A DNA stretch of 64,000 bases from Adenophora triphylla var. japonica (taxonomy: Eukaryota > Streptophyta > Magnoliopsida > Asterales > Campanulaceae): contig JAFEMH010000987.1 in the NCBI GenBank assembly GCA_022495995.1, forward strand, positions 222,001 through 286,000. The letters run 5' to 3'. Within the stretch, counting starts at the first letter, position 1. Every line of letters starts with the position of its first letter. The translations under genes and the position numbers were made by a program. This document shows, piece after piece, positions 46,563 to 57,900 of the stretch. Below the pieces are notes generated by a model. It worked only from the letters and a program-made list of their open reading frames with translations. It searched no databases and was not told the DNA's origin.

Positions 46563-47541
46563 AAACAATGTTTGTGTTTTATTTGGTCGTGCCTCTGTTG
46601 GCACGTTAACTTGGGTTAGGGGGTTGGCCCCACGAACAACTTTACATTTGGAGTTTTTGTAAGTGGCTCATAAGAGTCCAGACATTTTAGCTTTTGATGG
46701 TGTTGGGTTGGTCCAATACCTTCGGTCTTTTGGTTAACTTTAACTGCAATGGTGCTTTAGATGTTTTATACGTTTGAGTATTTTTCTGTTTAGGTACGAA
46801 AGACAACACGTACAAGTGTTGTAACCAATTTGTAAAGATAACATGCAACGATGTTATAACCAAGTTGTAAAGATAACATGCAACGATGTTATAACCAAGT
46901 TGTAGGTGACATGTAGAAATGTCACTTTTCGGAGTCCTTAGGTAACATGTTAATGTTACAATCCTTAGTTCACATCTTGAATTTTAAAATAACAAATGTG
47001 ATTCCCTTGACAAGGTGAATTGTATTTGCTATTCTAAATCGAGTGTGAAAGACGTGCGCCCAGGCGGTTATGATCATCATTCTATAAGTACATTGTAAAG
47101 ATGCTTTGAAGTATGGGAAATCATGTACCTTATACTATCAAGAGACGTTTGTTCTTTCAGAGAGCTTGGCAAGTGACTTTCTAAAGCCATTTATCCACCG
47201 TCCAGGAGCGTCCATCTTGCATCACAAGAATATGTTAGGATTGGGTGCTAGCTTAGCTAACACCCCTCCGATGTTTAAGTCAGTAGGGATTTTGATTAAA
47301 TAAAAGGAAGAATGAATTCAAAGGAAATAGAAATTAAATTTAAAAAGAGGTTCGTACCTTGACGTTAAAATTGCAGTGAATTTTAACTTACACGTAATAT
47401 TATTCAAGGCGTAGCCCATGGCATTGTATTGTTGGATGATGTCCTGCCCCAGTCTCAATTAATCGTCTAACAGGTATGATTCGTCATCTTCATTGTCATG
47501 GATTTTAAGGCATATCAGACTTCCTTCTTCACGGCCCGTGT
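46563..47541. other. Tat-3 spacer between antisense ORF and gag-protease, no gene
   Basis: No ORF of note. The region shows a short duplication (acatgcaacgatgttataaccaa at 46840 and 46876). It shares the 'aatatgttaggattgggtgctagctta' region (about 47230) with Tat-2 at 15935, so pol has been deleted between conserved flanks. Confidence 0.6.
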
Positions 47542-49859
47542 TCAATGAGTAGAACACGCCTTCATATCTGTTTTGTAGCACTCTTTTGCAGCCTGTTGGT
47601 CGCCCTTCACCTTGATGACTCCCCAAGGCATTGGCATCTTGACACATTGATGGTACGTAGAAGGAACTGCTCTCATATTATAAATCCAAGGTCTGCCTAA
47701 GATGACGTTATAAGAAGATGGGCAGTCAATCACGCAAACCCTTTCCATAGAATTCATCCCTTCTACATAGATAGGCAATTTGATTTCTCCAATTGTCTGT
47801 TTGGTTTCCCCACTGAAGCCTACCAAGACGGAGGAGTTCCTTATTACCTCTGACAGGGGGATCATCATTTCTTCCAAGGTGCTCTTCGTGATTAAGTTGA
47901 CTGAACTGCCATTGTCGATTAAGATGCGCTTCACCTTACAATTAGCAATCTGTAGGGTGACGGCTAGACCATCATGGTCCGGATCTAAGACGTTTTCTTT
48001 ATCATCATCATCGAAAATAATTTGTTCTCCCGACGAGTGATCTGGATGCCTAATTGGCAATTCCATCTTATCCTCCTTGGAGTCCTTAGCATGTCGCTTT
48101 GCTGCAGAATACGTGGTTCCACAAATGTCTGACCCACCTGTAATAATGTTGATCACCTTGGTTACAGGAGGAGGTGAAGACGGAGTGTCAATGATGGCCT
48201 CTTTTGTTTTAGCCCATCCTTTTCTTTTTCCCAGTAAATCTTTGAGGAGTCCTTTCGACAGTAAGTAGCTAATTTCTTTTCTCAAGGCGATGCAATTATC
48301 GGTAGTATGACCAAAATCATCATGGTAAGCACACCACTTCGATTTGTCCTTCCAGGATGATGATTTGTCAGCCGCCTTAAGCCACCTCGCCTTGCCACCT
48401 AAGTTGTTCATTGCATGTAGGAGGCCTGAAATGTCAACAGAAAAACAGTAGTCACTAATCTTAGGATAAGCTGTATCATCTTCATCATCATCTTCTTCAA
48501 CAACATTAATCTTAGAAGAGTCAGCTTTAGAGTAGGGTTTTCCCCTATTGGATCGATGGTGAGACGAGTCTGCCTTCCTATCGGGATTTTCATAGGTAGG
48601 TGACTTTTTGGACGCTTTGCCATGAATCATTTCATCTTCTTCTAGCCTGATGAAACGGACGGACCTCGTCCTGACTTCTTCTAGGCTCCTAGATGGGAAC
48701 ATGACAAGATCTTGGTAGAAGGGTGATTCTCTCTTCAGGCCCATCCTGAAAGCTTCTGTTGTAGTTGACACGTCAATGTGAGGAATGCTTACGGCCTCCT
48801 TTTTGAACCTGAACACGTAATCTTTTAAGGTTTCGTCATGTTGTTGTACGATCCTGTAAAGGTCACTTCTTAATTTTTCAAACACACGATTGCAAGAAAA
48901 TTGGTTAAGAAACATATTAATCAATTGAGAGTAAGATGAGATGGAGTTCATAGGTTGATTGGTCAGCACATCAAGGAGGGACCAGATAAGGTGGACCCAA
49001 AACCCCTGCATAAGCAAACTTCTTTAAGATGCGGAGAAATGCTGATGATATCCATCTTTTCTTGTTACAGGGCTATATGTTCTGCAGGATCGGTCGTGCC
49101 ATCATATTGCTTCATGGGAGGTACTTGGAATCTCTTAGGGATCACCACCCCATCTATAGCAGGAACAAAATGTGAATCATGATGGCTAGTTGGAGATGCT
49201 TGGTTGAAGGGCAAGGTGACTCCTTCATGAGGATTTCCTTGAGTTGCTGGACTTCTCTTGCAAGGGCGGTATCTGCAACACGGTTAGTAGAAACTAAAGG
49301 ATTGAAAGGAGTATTGAACATGTTAGAACTCCCTGTTTTCCCCACAGGAGGTGGGGTTACAAAAGTGAAACATGATGACAGCGGCATCGGGTTAGATGTG
49401 ACGGTAGTACTTTCAGTCTGAACGGTGCTGAACATGGACGTGTTGCCTTGACCACCACTTGCACTCGTCCCAGCATCAGAGAAAAGAGTCCTAGGCTGCA
49501 AGGGTGAGGTCTCCGGCATGCTGACTATTGGAATGCTGAGCCCTGAGGCCGAGAAATCATGTCGCAGCCTATCGATGTGGTTAAAAATCATCTGATTGGT
49601 ATGTCGTTGCCCGTCGATTTGATCTTTCAACTATTGCATCATAGATGTCATAGCAGTTATAACTCCTAAGGAAATTTCTGGTAACGTCATGGCTGAAGAT
49701 CCACCTTGACCGAGCCCTTGGCTTTGAGGCGTGGCTGCGCCAGAGCCCACAGGTGAATACGTGTTAGACGTCACGGGTACACTTGACGTGCTGGTTCTTG
49801 CCCCAGTTGTGATGATGGGGGTAGACATAGCTGAAGTTGGATTGCTCATCTTGATTGGA
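47542..49859 (-). pseudogene. Tat-3 gag and protease
   Basis: ATG 49849 (MSNPTSAMSTPIITTG), a TAG at about 49630, a coiled-coil stretch (KDQIDGQRHTNQMIFNHI), then a frame change near 49150 and again near 49020. The capsid-like region reads YSQLINMFLNQFSCNRVFEKL, ETLKDYVFRFKKEA and FRMGLKRESPFYQDLV. The knuckle is WCAYHDDFGHTTDNC. The protease has IDNGSSVNLITKSTLEEM with the catalytic DNGSS intact, unlike Tat-2. The frame ends at 47542, just past the protease. Confidence 0.85.
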
Positions 49860-49876
49860 ATCTAAAAAACCAAAGT

Positions 49877-49896
49877 TCCCACAGACGATGCCATAT
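49877..49896 (-). other. Tat-3 primer binding site
   Basis: Minus strand tggcatcgtctgtgggaac just inside the 5' LTR. It differs from the Tat-2 site, so the two families use different or mutated tRNA matches. Confidence 0.55.
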
Positions 49897-50473
49897 TGTT
49901 TTGGACAAATTTCGACAAGTAAATTTGTCTTATCAAGAATGTTTGGGCACAAATGGAATATAACTCACAAAATAAGATGAACGCAATGATGTAACGAGGA
50001 AACCCTTAGAAAAATCGTTCGAGGGAAAAAATCTTGAAAGGCTTTTGGAAAACCTACCTAAACCAAAGAAATATTATTGAGTATTGTAGTTTCGAGTACA
50101 AGTGCAGAATGAGAGTAAGCAAAAATGTGCAACGTGCATACATGTGTGTTCTAGGAATAATATATAGGTATGAATGTAACTGAAAAAACAACATCTTGAA
50201 TGACATGCTGATATCCCGCCTAGAATCTCGCCATTTGTTGATGAAGATCGGCCGTTATCCCTTGGTTGATGGATGAGACCGTTGTGTTGGTGCTTTGACC
50301 AAGTCCATGCAATCGTTCAAATGAGGTATTTTTATATATATTTTTGTCTCTGTAAAATAGGAAAATACAACAAACAGTTTCAAGGCGTTAGTTCAAGATG
50401 TAAGTCAAGACGTTACCTCAAGATGAATGTCCAAGACATAGAACATGTTAAGTGGATTTTTTAGGGTGAAACA
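49897..50473 (-). repeat. Tat-3 5' LTR (right)
   Basis: 577 bp, tgttttggac...gtgaaaca, followed by the duplication acagc. Confidence 0.95.
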
Positions 50474-50530
50474 ACAGCGAGCAAGAAAAGCTCGTACGTG
50501 TGTGTTTAAGTGCTAGCGGTGCAAAAATAA

Positions 50531-51229
50531 TTTTTTTTACTCTTAAAAAGTTGATTTTTTATAAACCCAAATCTTATTTTGGTACAAAAGTGAGCAGTAC
50601 TATATTTATGAAATATAATTTATATTCGTCAAATAGATAACTTTAGTTTTAAATGTTTGGTAAAAAGTTTGATAATTATTTTATAGGCTTTCAAATAGAT
50701 AACTTTTACATTCTCTCTCCTATTCCCTACCACACATTTAATTTTTATATTCTCTCTCCTAAAATTTTCTACCCACTTTAAAAAAAATTCTTAAGAAGCG
50801 TGAAATTTCCCCCGAGGACCCTTGGTCTGGGACGGAGGGAGTATATAATTATTTTTAAGTCCAAATTTAAACAGGTCACTAAAATATTAAAACAAGGGAG
50901 AATGCCCAATAAGTTTTTAAAAAGTTTCATAATGTCCTATAGTTCCTTTACATATTATATTATTATTTTGTATTATTTTATATTATTTTGTAATAATACT
51001 GAATACAAGATAATAAATAATACTATATACTTATATAATACAACATTGATGATTACATGTGCCGTCGGCGACTGGATTCCGGCGGTTAGTTGCCGTTGAC
51101 CGAATTTCAGCATGTGACGGCGGCGGGCAGCAGCGGCAGGCGAGGGTGTGGTGGAAAGAGACATTATTGAGAATGTTGTATCAAAATTTTTAAATACTAA
51201 ATAAGGATTTTTTAAACATTTAAATTAAT
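50531..51229. other. AT-rich region with Stowaway remnant, no gene
   Basis: A Stowaway-type right end, gtctgggacggagggag, ends at 50841 next to ta. Its interior (attctctctcc words from about 50700) lacks a recognisable left end. The rest is AT-rich, with a short GC-rich patch at 51058-51150. Confidence 0.55.
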
Positions 51230-51950
51230 GAAAAACTTTAGAAAAAACCAAAATCTCACAAAAAACACGTTTTTTTCAAGCTTAGAAAAAAACGTGTTTT
51301 TAGAAGACGTCGACTCTTCCCCTCGCTTGCGGCGCCCAGAAGCACATTCTCATCCGTTTTCTTCACCGGCACCACACAAAAATCTCCTACTCGTACAATT
51401 TCGAATCATCTTTTGTAATGTAAGCCGAAAATTTTCATTTCAAACGTTAATCTATGATTTAACTTCGATTTGTCCGACGTCGACAGTCCCACCTCTGCAA
51501 TTCCTCCTTCTCTCTCTCGTCTCATTCGGGTTTCATAATTTTGGGAGATTTAGGGTTTTTGAATTTGGGGAGTGATGTCTCAGAGCAGTACGCAGAGCAC
51601 CGGGAGCGGCCCCGATTTTCATTTGCCCGACCAGACAATGTGCAGTTGGGGACAGAGAGAGGAGGAGGGAGAATCACAAATGGAGCTAGGGTTTCGAAAT
51701 TCGGCAAAGCTGAGAAAATTGTTTGGGGGAAAAAAGGTGGAATTAAGAAACTGAGAGAGAGTGAAGATTGATCTGAGAAAATAAGGGAAAATGGTGGTGA
51801 TTGTAAGGGGGAGAAACTGAGAGAGAGTGAAGATTGATCTGAGAAAATGAGGGAAAATGGTGGTGTCACGAGAAATTGCATTGTAAGGATTATGGTAAAA
51901 ATGTACCAGTACACGTCTAAAAAAGTGCCAATTAAAAGCTCTCTTTGTCC
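51230..51950. other. Unassigned repeat-like region preceding the fold-back
   Basis: Contains a small hairpin (aaaaaacacgttttttt / aaaaaaacgtgttttt, 51258-51302) and a duplicated 45-60 base block (gagaaactgagagagagtgaagattgatctgag at 51747 and 51811). A short plus-strand ORF from 51581 (MSQSSTQSTGSGPDF) is Ser/Gln-rich and not recognised. Confidence 0.4.
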
Positions 51951-51954
51951 AGAA

Positions 51955-52380
51955 ACTCGGTGTCAGTGCATGTGTAACAAAGTGCTAGTTCCAGTGTAAA
52001 AAAGTGTCAGTGTTAGTGTAATAAAGTGTCAGTGTTAGTGTATCAAAGTGCTGGTGTTAGTGTAAAACAAGTGTCAGTGTTAATTTAACAAAGTACCAGT
52101 GTTAGTGTAACCAAGTGCCAGTATTAGTGTAATCAAGTGTCAGTGTTAGTTTATAAACAGACACTTAATATACATGCACTGACACTTTTTTACACTGACA
52201 CTTTGTTAAACAGACACTGACACTTTTTACAATGGTACTTTGTTACACATGCACTGACACTTTGTTTACACCGGCACTCTGTTACACATGCACTGACACT
52301 TTTTTACACTGGCATTTTGTTACACATGCACTGACACTTTGTCACACTGACATTTTGTTAAACTGATACTGGCACAAACG
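51955..52380. repeat. Fold-back minisatellite
   Basis: Left half (to about 52145) is built of gtgtcagtgttagtgtaa(t)aaa units; right half (from about 52160) of the complementary tacactgacactttgttac units. The halves are inverted around about 52150. The RNA from either strand could form a long imperfect hairpin. Confidence 0.85.
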
Positions 52381-52430
52381 GAAAAAACAAAACATGTTTT
52401 TCCTAAGTGTCAGAAAAAACTAGTTTTTTT

Positions 52431-53303
52431 ATAAGATCAACTCTTAGAAAAAGTAATTTATTCAAAAAAAAAAAAAAACTTATGACTAAAATTTCTCCTA
52501 AAACAAATTACCTGTACAAACAAATTACCTGTACATACTAGGAGGGTAAGGGAAAGGATTAGACCAAGGCGGTGACATCGAAATGCGGAACTTATCTTCA
52601 ATGGGTGTGATGTGATGTTGTCGCTTGCATGAAAATTGAAAAATACAATAACGTCGACAAGACGGACGCCTGTCATCTTTCTGTTGCACCATTCTCTCTC
52701 TACCTCTCCTCCTTCCAACGCGTGTTTCAACCCCCCCCCCCCCTCACATTTTTCCCACAACAACATTATAAACCCCAAATTCATTCTTCCCCAAACCCTC
52801 AAAATCATCGATATCATTGCTGTTTCAGACAAAATTACTTCTGCTCAATCAGTTACAACGTATCTTATCAATACCATGATTTTTAAGTAATACCTTGTTC
52901 AGGTATGTAAATCCATCTATCATTTGTTCTTCCGATTTCGGTTATTTTAGTCTATATAGATATAGAGGGCTCGTTTGATAGATTGATAGGATTAGCGTGT
53001 ATTAATTGTCGGGAGATTATTACTATTATACCAATTTTTTTTTTTTTTTTTTTGGATAAATATGAAGGGATAAGAGTGATAAGAGGTTTTATCCAAATTG
53101 TTTGGATTATTATTGCATTTAATCTACCAAACATCGTACTTATTGGATTAATAATCATATCCAACGCTAAGAAGAGTTATCAAACTGCCCCTTATTGTTT
53201 GTTTATGCCCGAGAAACTTCAGTAACTTGGGTTCTGGTTATAATTAAGATTTTGAAAGACAGATGCTTTAGCAATCTTACTGTAAATCTCTACTTAAGTT
53301 ATA
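52431..53303. other. Unassigned region, no gene
   Basis: AT-rich with homopolymers (A-run 52466-52480, C-run 52732-52742, T-run 53034-53052). Short frames are present but match nothing recognised. An interrupted inverted pair ggattagcg...cgctaatcc-like words near 52985-53168 (ataggattag / ttggattaataatcatatccaacgct) hints at another decayed MITE. Confidence 0.4.
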
Positions 53304-53448
53304 CTCACTCCGACCCTTACAAAAGCCACAAAAACCCGGTCTTCTATTATAAAAGACACAGGCATGAAAATGAAAGTTTTAATACTTGTTTACTCATGAT
53401 GAGACTCACTTGAAATACTTACACCATCTGTCCACTTATTGTTCTCTA

Positions 53449-54104
53449 CAGGGGCGGAGCTAGGGGGGCAGGAGGGGGCACTCGCCCCCCCTCCCCCAGC
53501 GGCGGAAATGCAGTGGATTTTTTTTTTTTCCCCCCCCCCATATTTTTGTTATATATGTATATATTTAATTAACTTCAAGATTAACACCAGTGAGTGGTGC
53601 GGTTCAGCGGTAGAAGGGGTGAAGTTAAAAGCCTTTGGTGTTTCCTTTCAAATCCATGTTCGAACCCTGCTACCTACATTTTCAATTAATTTTATTTGTC
53701 TTCCATCTTTGCTATTCTCTCTCTCCCTCCATTTCTTTCTCTTAAGAGTTTTGTTTTTCTCTTTCTCCTAATTTTCTCACATTTTTTCAATTTTAATTAA
53801 TTAGTTAGGCTTTTCCCATTTTTTTTGTTTTTGGTCTTCTTCCTATTATCCCAAGTTTAATTAGCAAATTTGAATTTCTTTTTTGTACGAGTAATATATT
53901 TTAATAAATTGTTTGCGTTAAATACTTTAACATTATTTCAATCGTTCTTTGAATTATTTACTTTTATCATTTTTGTTAATTAAAATACATTGTATTTCAT
54001 GGATCTGACCCATTTTTTACTTGTCCGACCCGAATTTTTTTTTTTTTCGGGGGCACCGTGTAATCTTGCCCCCCCCCCTCGGGCAATTCCTGGCTCCGCC
54101 CCTG
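53449..54104. mobile_element. hAT-type non-autonomous element (656 bp)
   Basis: Termini caggggcggagctagg and cctggctccgcccctg are inverted repeats. The 8-bp duplication gttctcta is at 53441-53448 and 54105-54112. It has internal C-tracts near both ends (cgccccccctccccc; gcccccccccctcggg). Confidence 0.95.
53596..53675 (+). repeat. tRNA-like segment inside the hAT element
   Basis: gcggttcagcggtagaag resembles a tRNA A-box region and gttcgaaccctgc a B box about 45-50 bases later. No CCA-adjacent acceptor stem was found, so it is a captured tRNA/SINE fragment rather than a gene. Confidence 0.5.
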
Positions 54105-54212
54105 GTTCTCTACCATACTTTCTATCTTTTACCTCACTTTTTGATACTCACGACACTTACTTCACTATATGCAAAACTCATTTTGTGCCTTTTTGTAATG
54201 TAACGGAGGGAG

Positions 54213-54979
54213 TATTAGTTTCTAAAGAAATTTTAAGAAGGTTTAGTCAAACAATAAATGATAAATTAAGAAGGCTGTCTTTTAAAAACATTTCTATTAA
54301 CAGTACCTGAATTTCAATACCCTTGATGTTCTCGTGATATGGTTGAAGTGAATGTTCATTTTTTGTATTTTAAGAAAATTATGGAATTCATTTATTGTGG
54401 TGTTCTCTTTATGTTATTGCAAGTCTAACTTAAAATATGTAGTTAACAAAGGTGAATCTGGAAATCTCGCTAGGGAATGATAAAAAATAAAAAAAGGCAG
54501 CCCGGTGCACGAAGCATCCTAGCGTATCGAGGGTCCGGGGATGGGTCATGATCATTAACATTTTCTTAATTGAACACCTACTTTTTGTGAGGTGGAAATT
54601 TGTATTGAGACCATCTTTTCACCATTGTTTCCTAAACTAAACACTTAGCTTAATTTCCATCTATTTGCAAGTTCTTTTTTTTGTTTTTTTGTAAATCTTA
54701 CTCCTTTCATGACAGATTTTTGATTTCTGTTGTTGTCAAGTTCCTCTGTGAGTGTTATTTGTATAGTATTATTTTCTTGGTTTGAACCACGAGTATTTGT
54801 TTACCACATTGAGTGTCGACTAATTCGATTCGGGCCGGGCAGGATCACAAGGGCAACAAAGCTCCCCCAACCAAGTTTTAACGTGCTCCATTCCTAGATG
54901 TCGAACACGAGACCTTTGGTTAACTTAGATTTTTTTTTTTTTTTTTGCATACTAATCAACGTCTTTGTTTATCATCAGG
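54213..54979. other. Upstream region and 5' leader intron of the host gene, with SINE-like remnants
   Basis: ggcagcccggtgcacgaagc (about 54497) is a common plant interspersed-repeat motif. On the minus strand around 54850-54920, ggtctcgtgttcgacatc is a B-box-like match of a tRNA-derived repeat. The last 50 bases look like an intron 3' end: branch-point-like tactaat (54950), a T-run and atcag before the start codon. The transcription start and first exon were not located. Confidence 0.45.
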
Positions 54980-57900
54980 ATGGAGGATCCAAATAAGGAG
55001 TTGGAAATCCAAGAGTACTCGCCTTCAAAGGAAGGTGAGGTCACCACAGTGAGGTGGATTTTTAACAAAGGATTGTGGTTAGGAAAGAAGGTAGTGATCA
55101 CAGGTGTTGCCATCTCATCTGTACCACTTGTTCTCCCTCCTCTTGTGGTCTTTTCTGCTCTGGGGTTTGCATTTTCTGTTCCTTTCGGGCTCGTGTTTGC
55201 AAGCTATGCATGCACTGATAAGCTTATGAACAAGTTACTCCCAACCCCGGAGACGTCTCCTATGTTAGAGTACTATACAGATGAAGAAGAGGAAGAAGGA
55301 AAGGAGGTTTTTGGAAAACTTGTAATGGAAGAGGAGGAAGAAGAATTGGAAGACACAAAACGAGGGGTTGGGATGAGGATTTACGTAGATGAGGATGATG
55401 ATTATAGGCAGAAAGATGTCGACAGTTGGGAAGAACAACCCACCATATACAGTGCTGAAAATGTGGAAGAAGACGGTTATGAAGATGATGTTGGTGAGTA
55501 CGTAGAAGGCAAAGATGATTACACACAAACGATAGAGAGGAGAGATGAAAATCAGGGAGAAGAATACAACGGATATATTGATGAAAATGGGGAAGAAGAG
55601 TGTTATGAAGATGTTGGCAAGTATATAGAGGGCGAAGATGATTACACTGGAGATAAAAACCAGGGAGAGGAATACAAAGAATATATTAATGAAAATATGG
55701 AGGAAGAGGGTTATGAAGAAGATGTTGGTGAGTACGTAGAGGGCAAAGAATATTACACACCAGAGATAGAGATGAGAGATGAAAATCGAGGAGAGGAATA
55801 CAAAGAATATAATGATGAAAATGTGGAAGAAGGCGGTTATGAAGATGATGTTGGTGAGTACGTAGAGAGTGTAGAAGATTACACACAAGAGATGGAGATG
55901 AGAGACAAAAATAAGGGAGAGGATTATAAAAAAAAATTTGGTGAAAATGTAGAGGTGGAGGATGATAATGTGGAAGGGATCGAGGTAAGAGAAGAGGGTG
56001 ATCGGGAGGAACTGGTAAGCAAAGGAAGCAAAGGTGAGGAGCAGTTGGGGGAGATTTCTAGAGTTGCGGTTGTAGTTGCGGGAGACAAAGAAAGGCATGG
56101 AAATGACGGAGAAGTAAAGGGATTGAATTTGGTGGTAACGGAAGTGAAAGGAGATGTGGAGATTAAGGTAGAACCTATTGGAAACGAGGTGAAAATTGGT
56201 TTGGATGAGATTGAATCACCTGCTTTTGATATGGGCAAAAACGTAGAGAGAGAGGGATACAAAGAAGATGCTGTTGAAGAGGGAGAGGATGAATCCATGG
56301 AGGGAACTGAGATAGAGATTGAGGTGAGGGAAGAGGGTGATCGGCAGATATTAGTTGGAGAAAAAGGCAACGATGAGATGCCCTTGGACGAGATTCGCGA
56401 AGTTGTTATTTTAGTTCCGGGAAATGAAGATAATGAAAAAGTTCTAGATTTGGTGGTGAGTGAAGTTAGAGGAAGCAAGGAAATTGATAAACAAACCACT
56501 GACGATGAGGAGGACACAGTAAGAGAGAGTACAGGGCTGTTGGAAAAAATCAGGGATGATGGAAATGTTGGTAATGATGTCACAAAAGAGTCTGATGATG
56601 CAAAGGGAATGCGTGGAGTTGATGAGAATGAGGAAGGGAAGAACGCCATTAGGGATCCCATTGGTTACCCTCTTGAAGATGATAATGTCTTGTTGAAGAA
56701 GCTAGTCGAGGAGGTCAAAGAAACGGGCGAAAGGGAGAGAGCTGTGGAAGTAACTCCAATTTCATTTGAAGGAGATGTGAAATTAGAGAAACCTAGTGAA
56801 AAAATTGACAATGTAGCTCTAGAGAATCTGGAAAGGAATTTCCTTGATATGGTCGAGCAAGTTGGAGAAGCTCAAGATAAAGGTTTAGGTAACGGGAACA
56901 CAATTGGGTATGTAAATGGAAAGCTGGCCGCAAAGAGTTTTGGAGGGTATCTGGACAGAACAGAGGAGCAGAAACCCGAAGTAGAGGAGCAAGTTGGAGA
57001 AGCTCAAGATAAAGGTTTAGGTTGCGGGAACACAATTGGGTATGTAAATGGAAATCTGGCTGCAAAGAGTTTTGGAGGGTATCTGGACAGAACAAAGGAG
57101 CAGAAACCCGAAGTAGAGGAAAAACTGGCGGTGCGGGAAGAAAGAGCTGCTGATAGAAACAGTGTTGATCATGTTGAGGATATGAATTTGAAGAAGAGGG
57201 AAAATGTTATTTCTTCAAATGCCGATATGAGGGAAATCGCTGATGAGAGTGGCTTTGATTTGTTTGATGACAGAAACAAACCCAGCGACCAGAAATCTTA
57301 CACAGCTTTGCTAGGTATTTGCAGTCAATTTTCCATATAAGGGTTCCAATTCTTTTGAATGATTAGTTGTAAAATAACTTGTATATGCTTGTACAATATT
57401 TTCAGCTAAAGATGACTTCAGTGAGGGACCTACTGAGGTAAATGTGGATTACATGGCGCTTCCGACTTCCACAAGGGTGTTTGACTCCAGTCATGTGAAG
57501 AATGAACTAGAAAAAGATGAAGTTCCTTCCGGTCAGGTTTGTGGTTAGCAATGATTGGCCTTTCAAAGCATTTTTTTAGTTTGTAGTGTAGGCTGAGAGT
57601 TTTGGAGGTAAACAATAGTGAATACCCAGAAATTTTATCCAATTTCTTTGTTAGCGACACGAAGATTAGTCTCTTTCAGTATCTTCCCGGTCTATCGAAT
57701 TTTAGTGGTTTTTTGTGTGGTTAAGCTGTTGGTTTATTACTCACCTAGCTGATTATGTTGAAGTTGCCTATTATGGATATACTTTTAAGATTGTTTTTTT
57801 AATTCCGACAGGAACTCAGTTGTAGATGCACGGCTCAAGGGGCAATTGATTTCTGCTAGAGTTTCAATTTTCTCATTTTCTTTCTCAATAAGGATTAAAT

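Larger units (their letters stand above)
44007..50473 (-). mobile_element. Tat-3: non-autonomous Tat-like retrotransposon (gag-protease plus antisense ORF)
   Basis: LTRs of 574 bp (44007-44580) and 577 bp (49897-50473), tgttttggac...gtgaaaca, flanked by acagc (44002-44006 and 50474-50478). The interior holds an antisense ORF (plus strand) and gag with protease (minus strand). RT, both RNase H domains and integrase are missing. LTRs differ by a few percent by eye. Confidence 0.93.
53304..54212. mobile_element. Stowaway-like MITE, split by a hAT element
   Basis: Left end ctcactccgaccc at 53304, right end taacggagggag ending at 54212, both next to ta. With the nested hAT and its duplication removed the element is about 245 bp, normal for the class. 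Termini are degenerate, so it is old. Confidence 0.7.

Noticed and set aside
51574..51754. Small Ser/Gln-rich ORF considered as a GRF zinc-finger protein
   Set aside because: The Cys/His pattern of a GRF finger is not present.
52629..52890. Two overlapping 85-codon frames
   Set aside because: They contain a proline run from a C-tract, have no homology recognised and lack gene context.
53596..53675. Possible tRNA gene
   Set aside because: Only A- and B-box-like words; no matching acceptor stem could be read, and it is embedded in a hAT element.
54965..54979. Upstream in-frame TTG as the host gene start
   Set aside because: It lies within the leader intron before the atcag acceptor and is not an ATG.
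55265..56661. Long minus-strand frames (277 and 245 codons) opposite the host gene
   Set aside because: They are mirror frames of the acidic repeats of the host gene exon 1 (GAA/GAG-rich), with no splice signals or recognisable motifs of their own.
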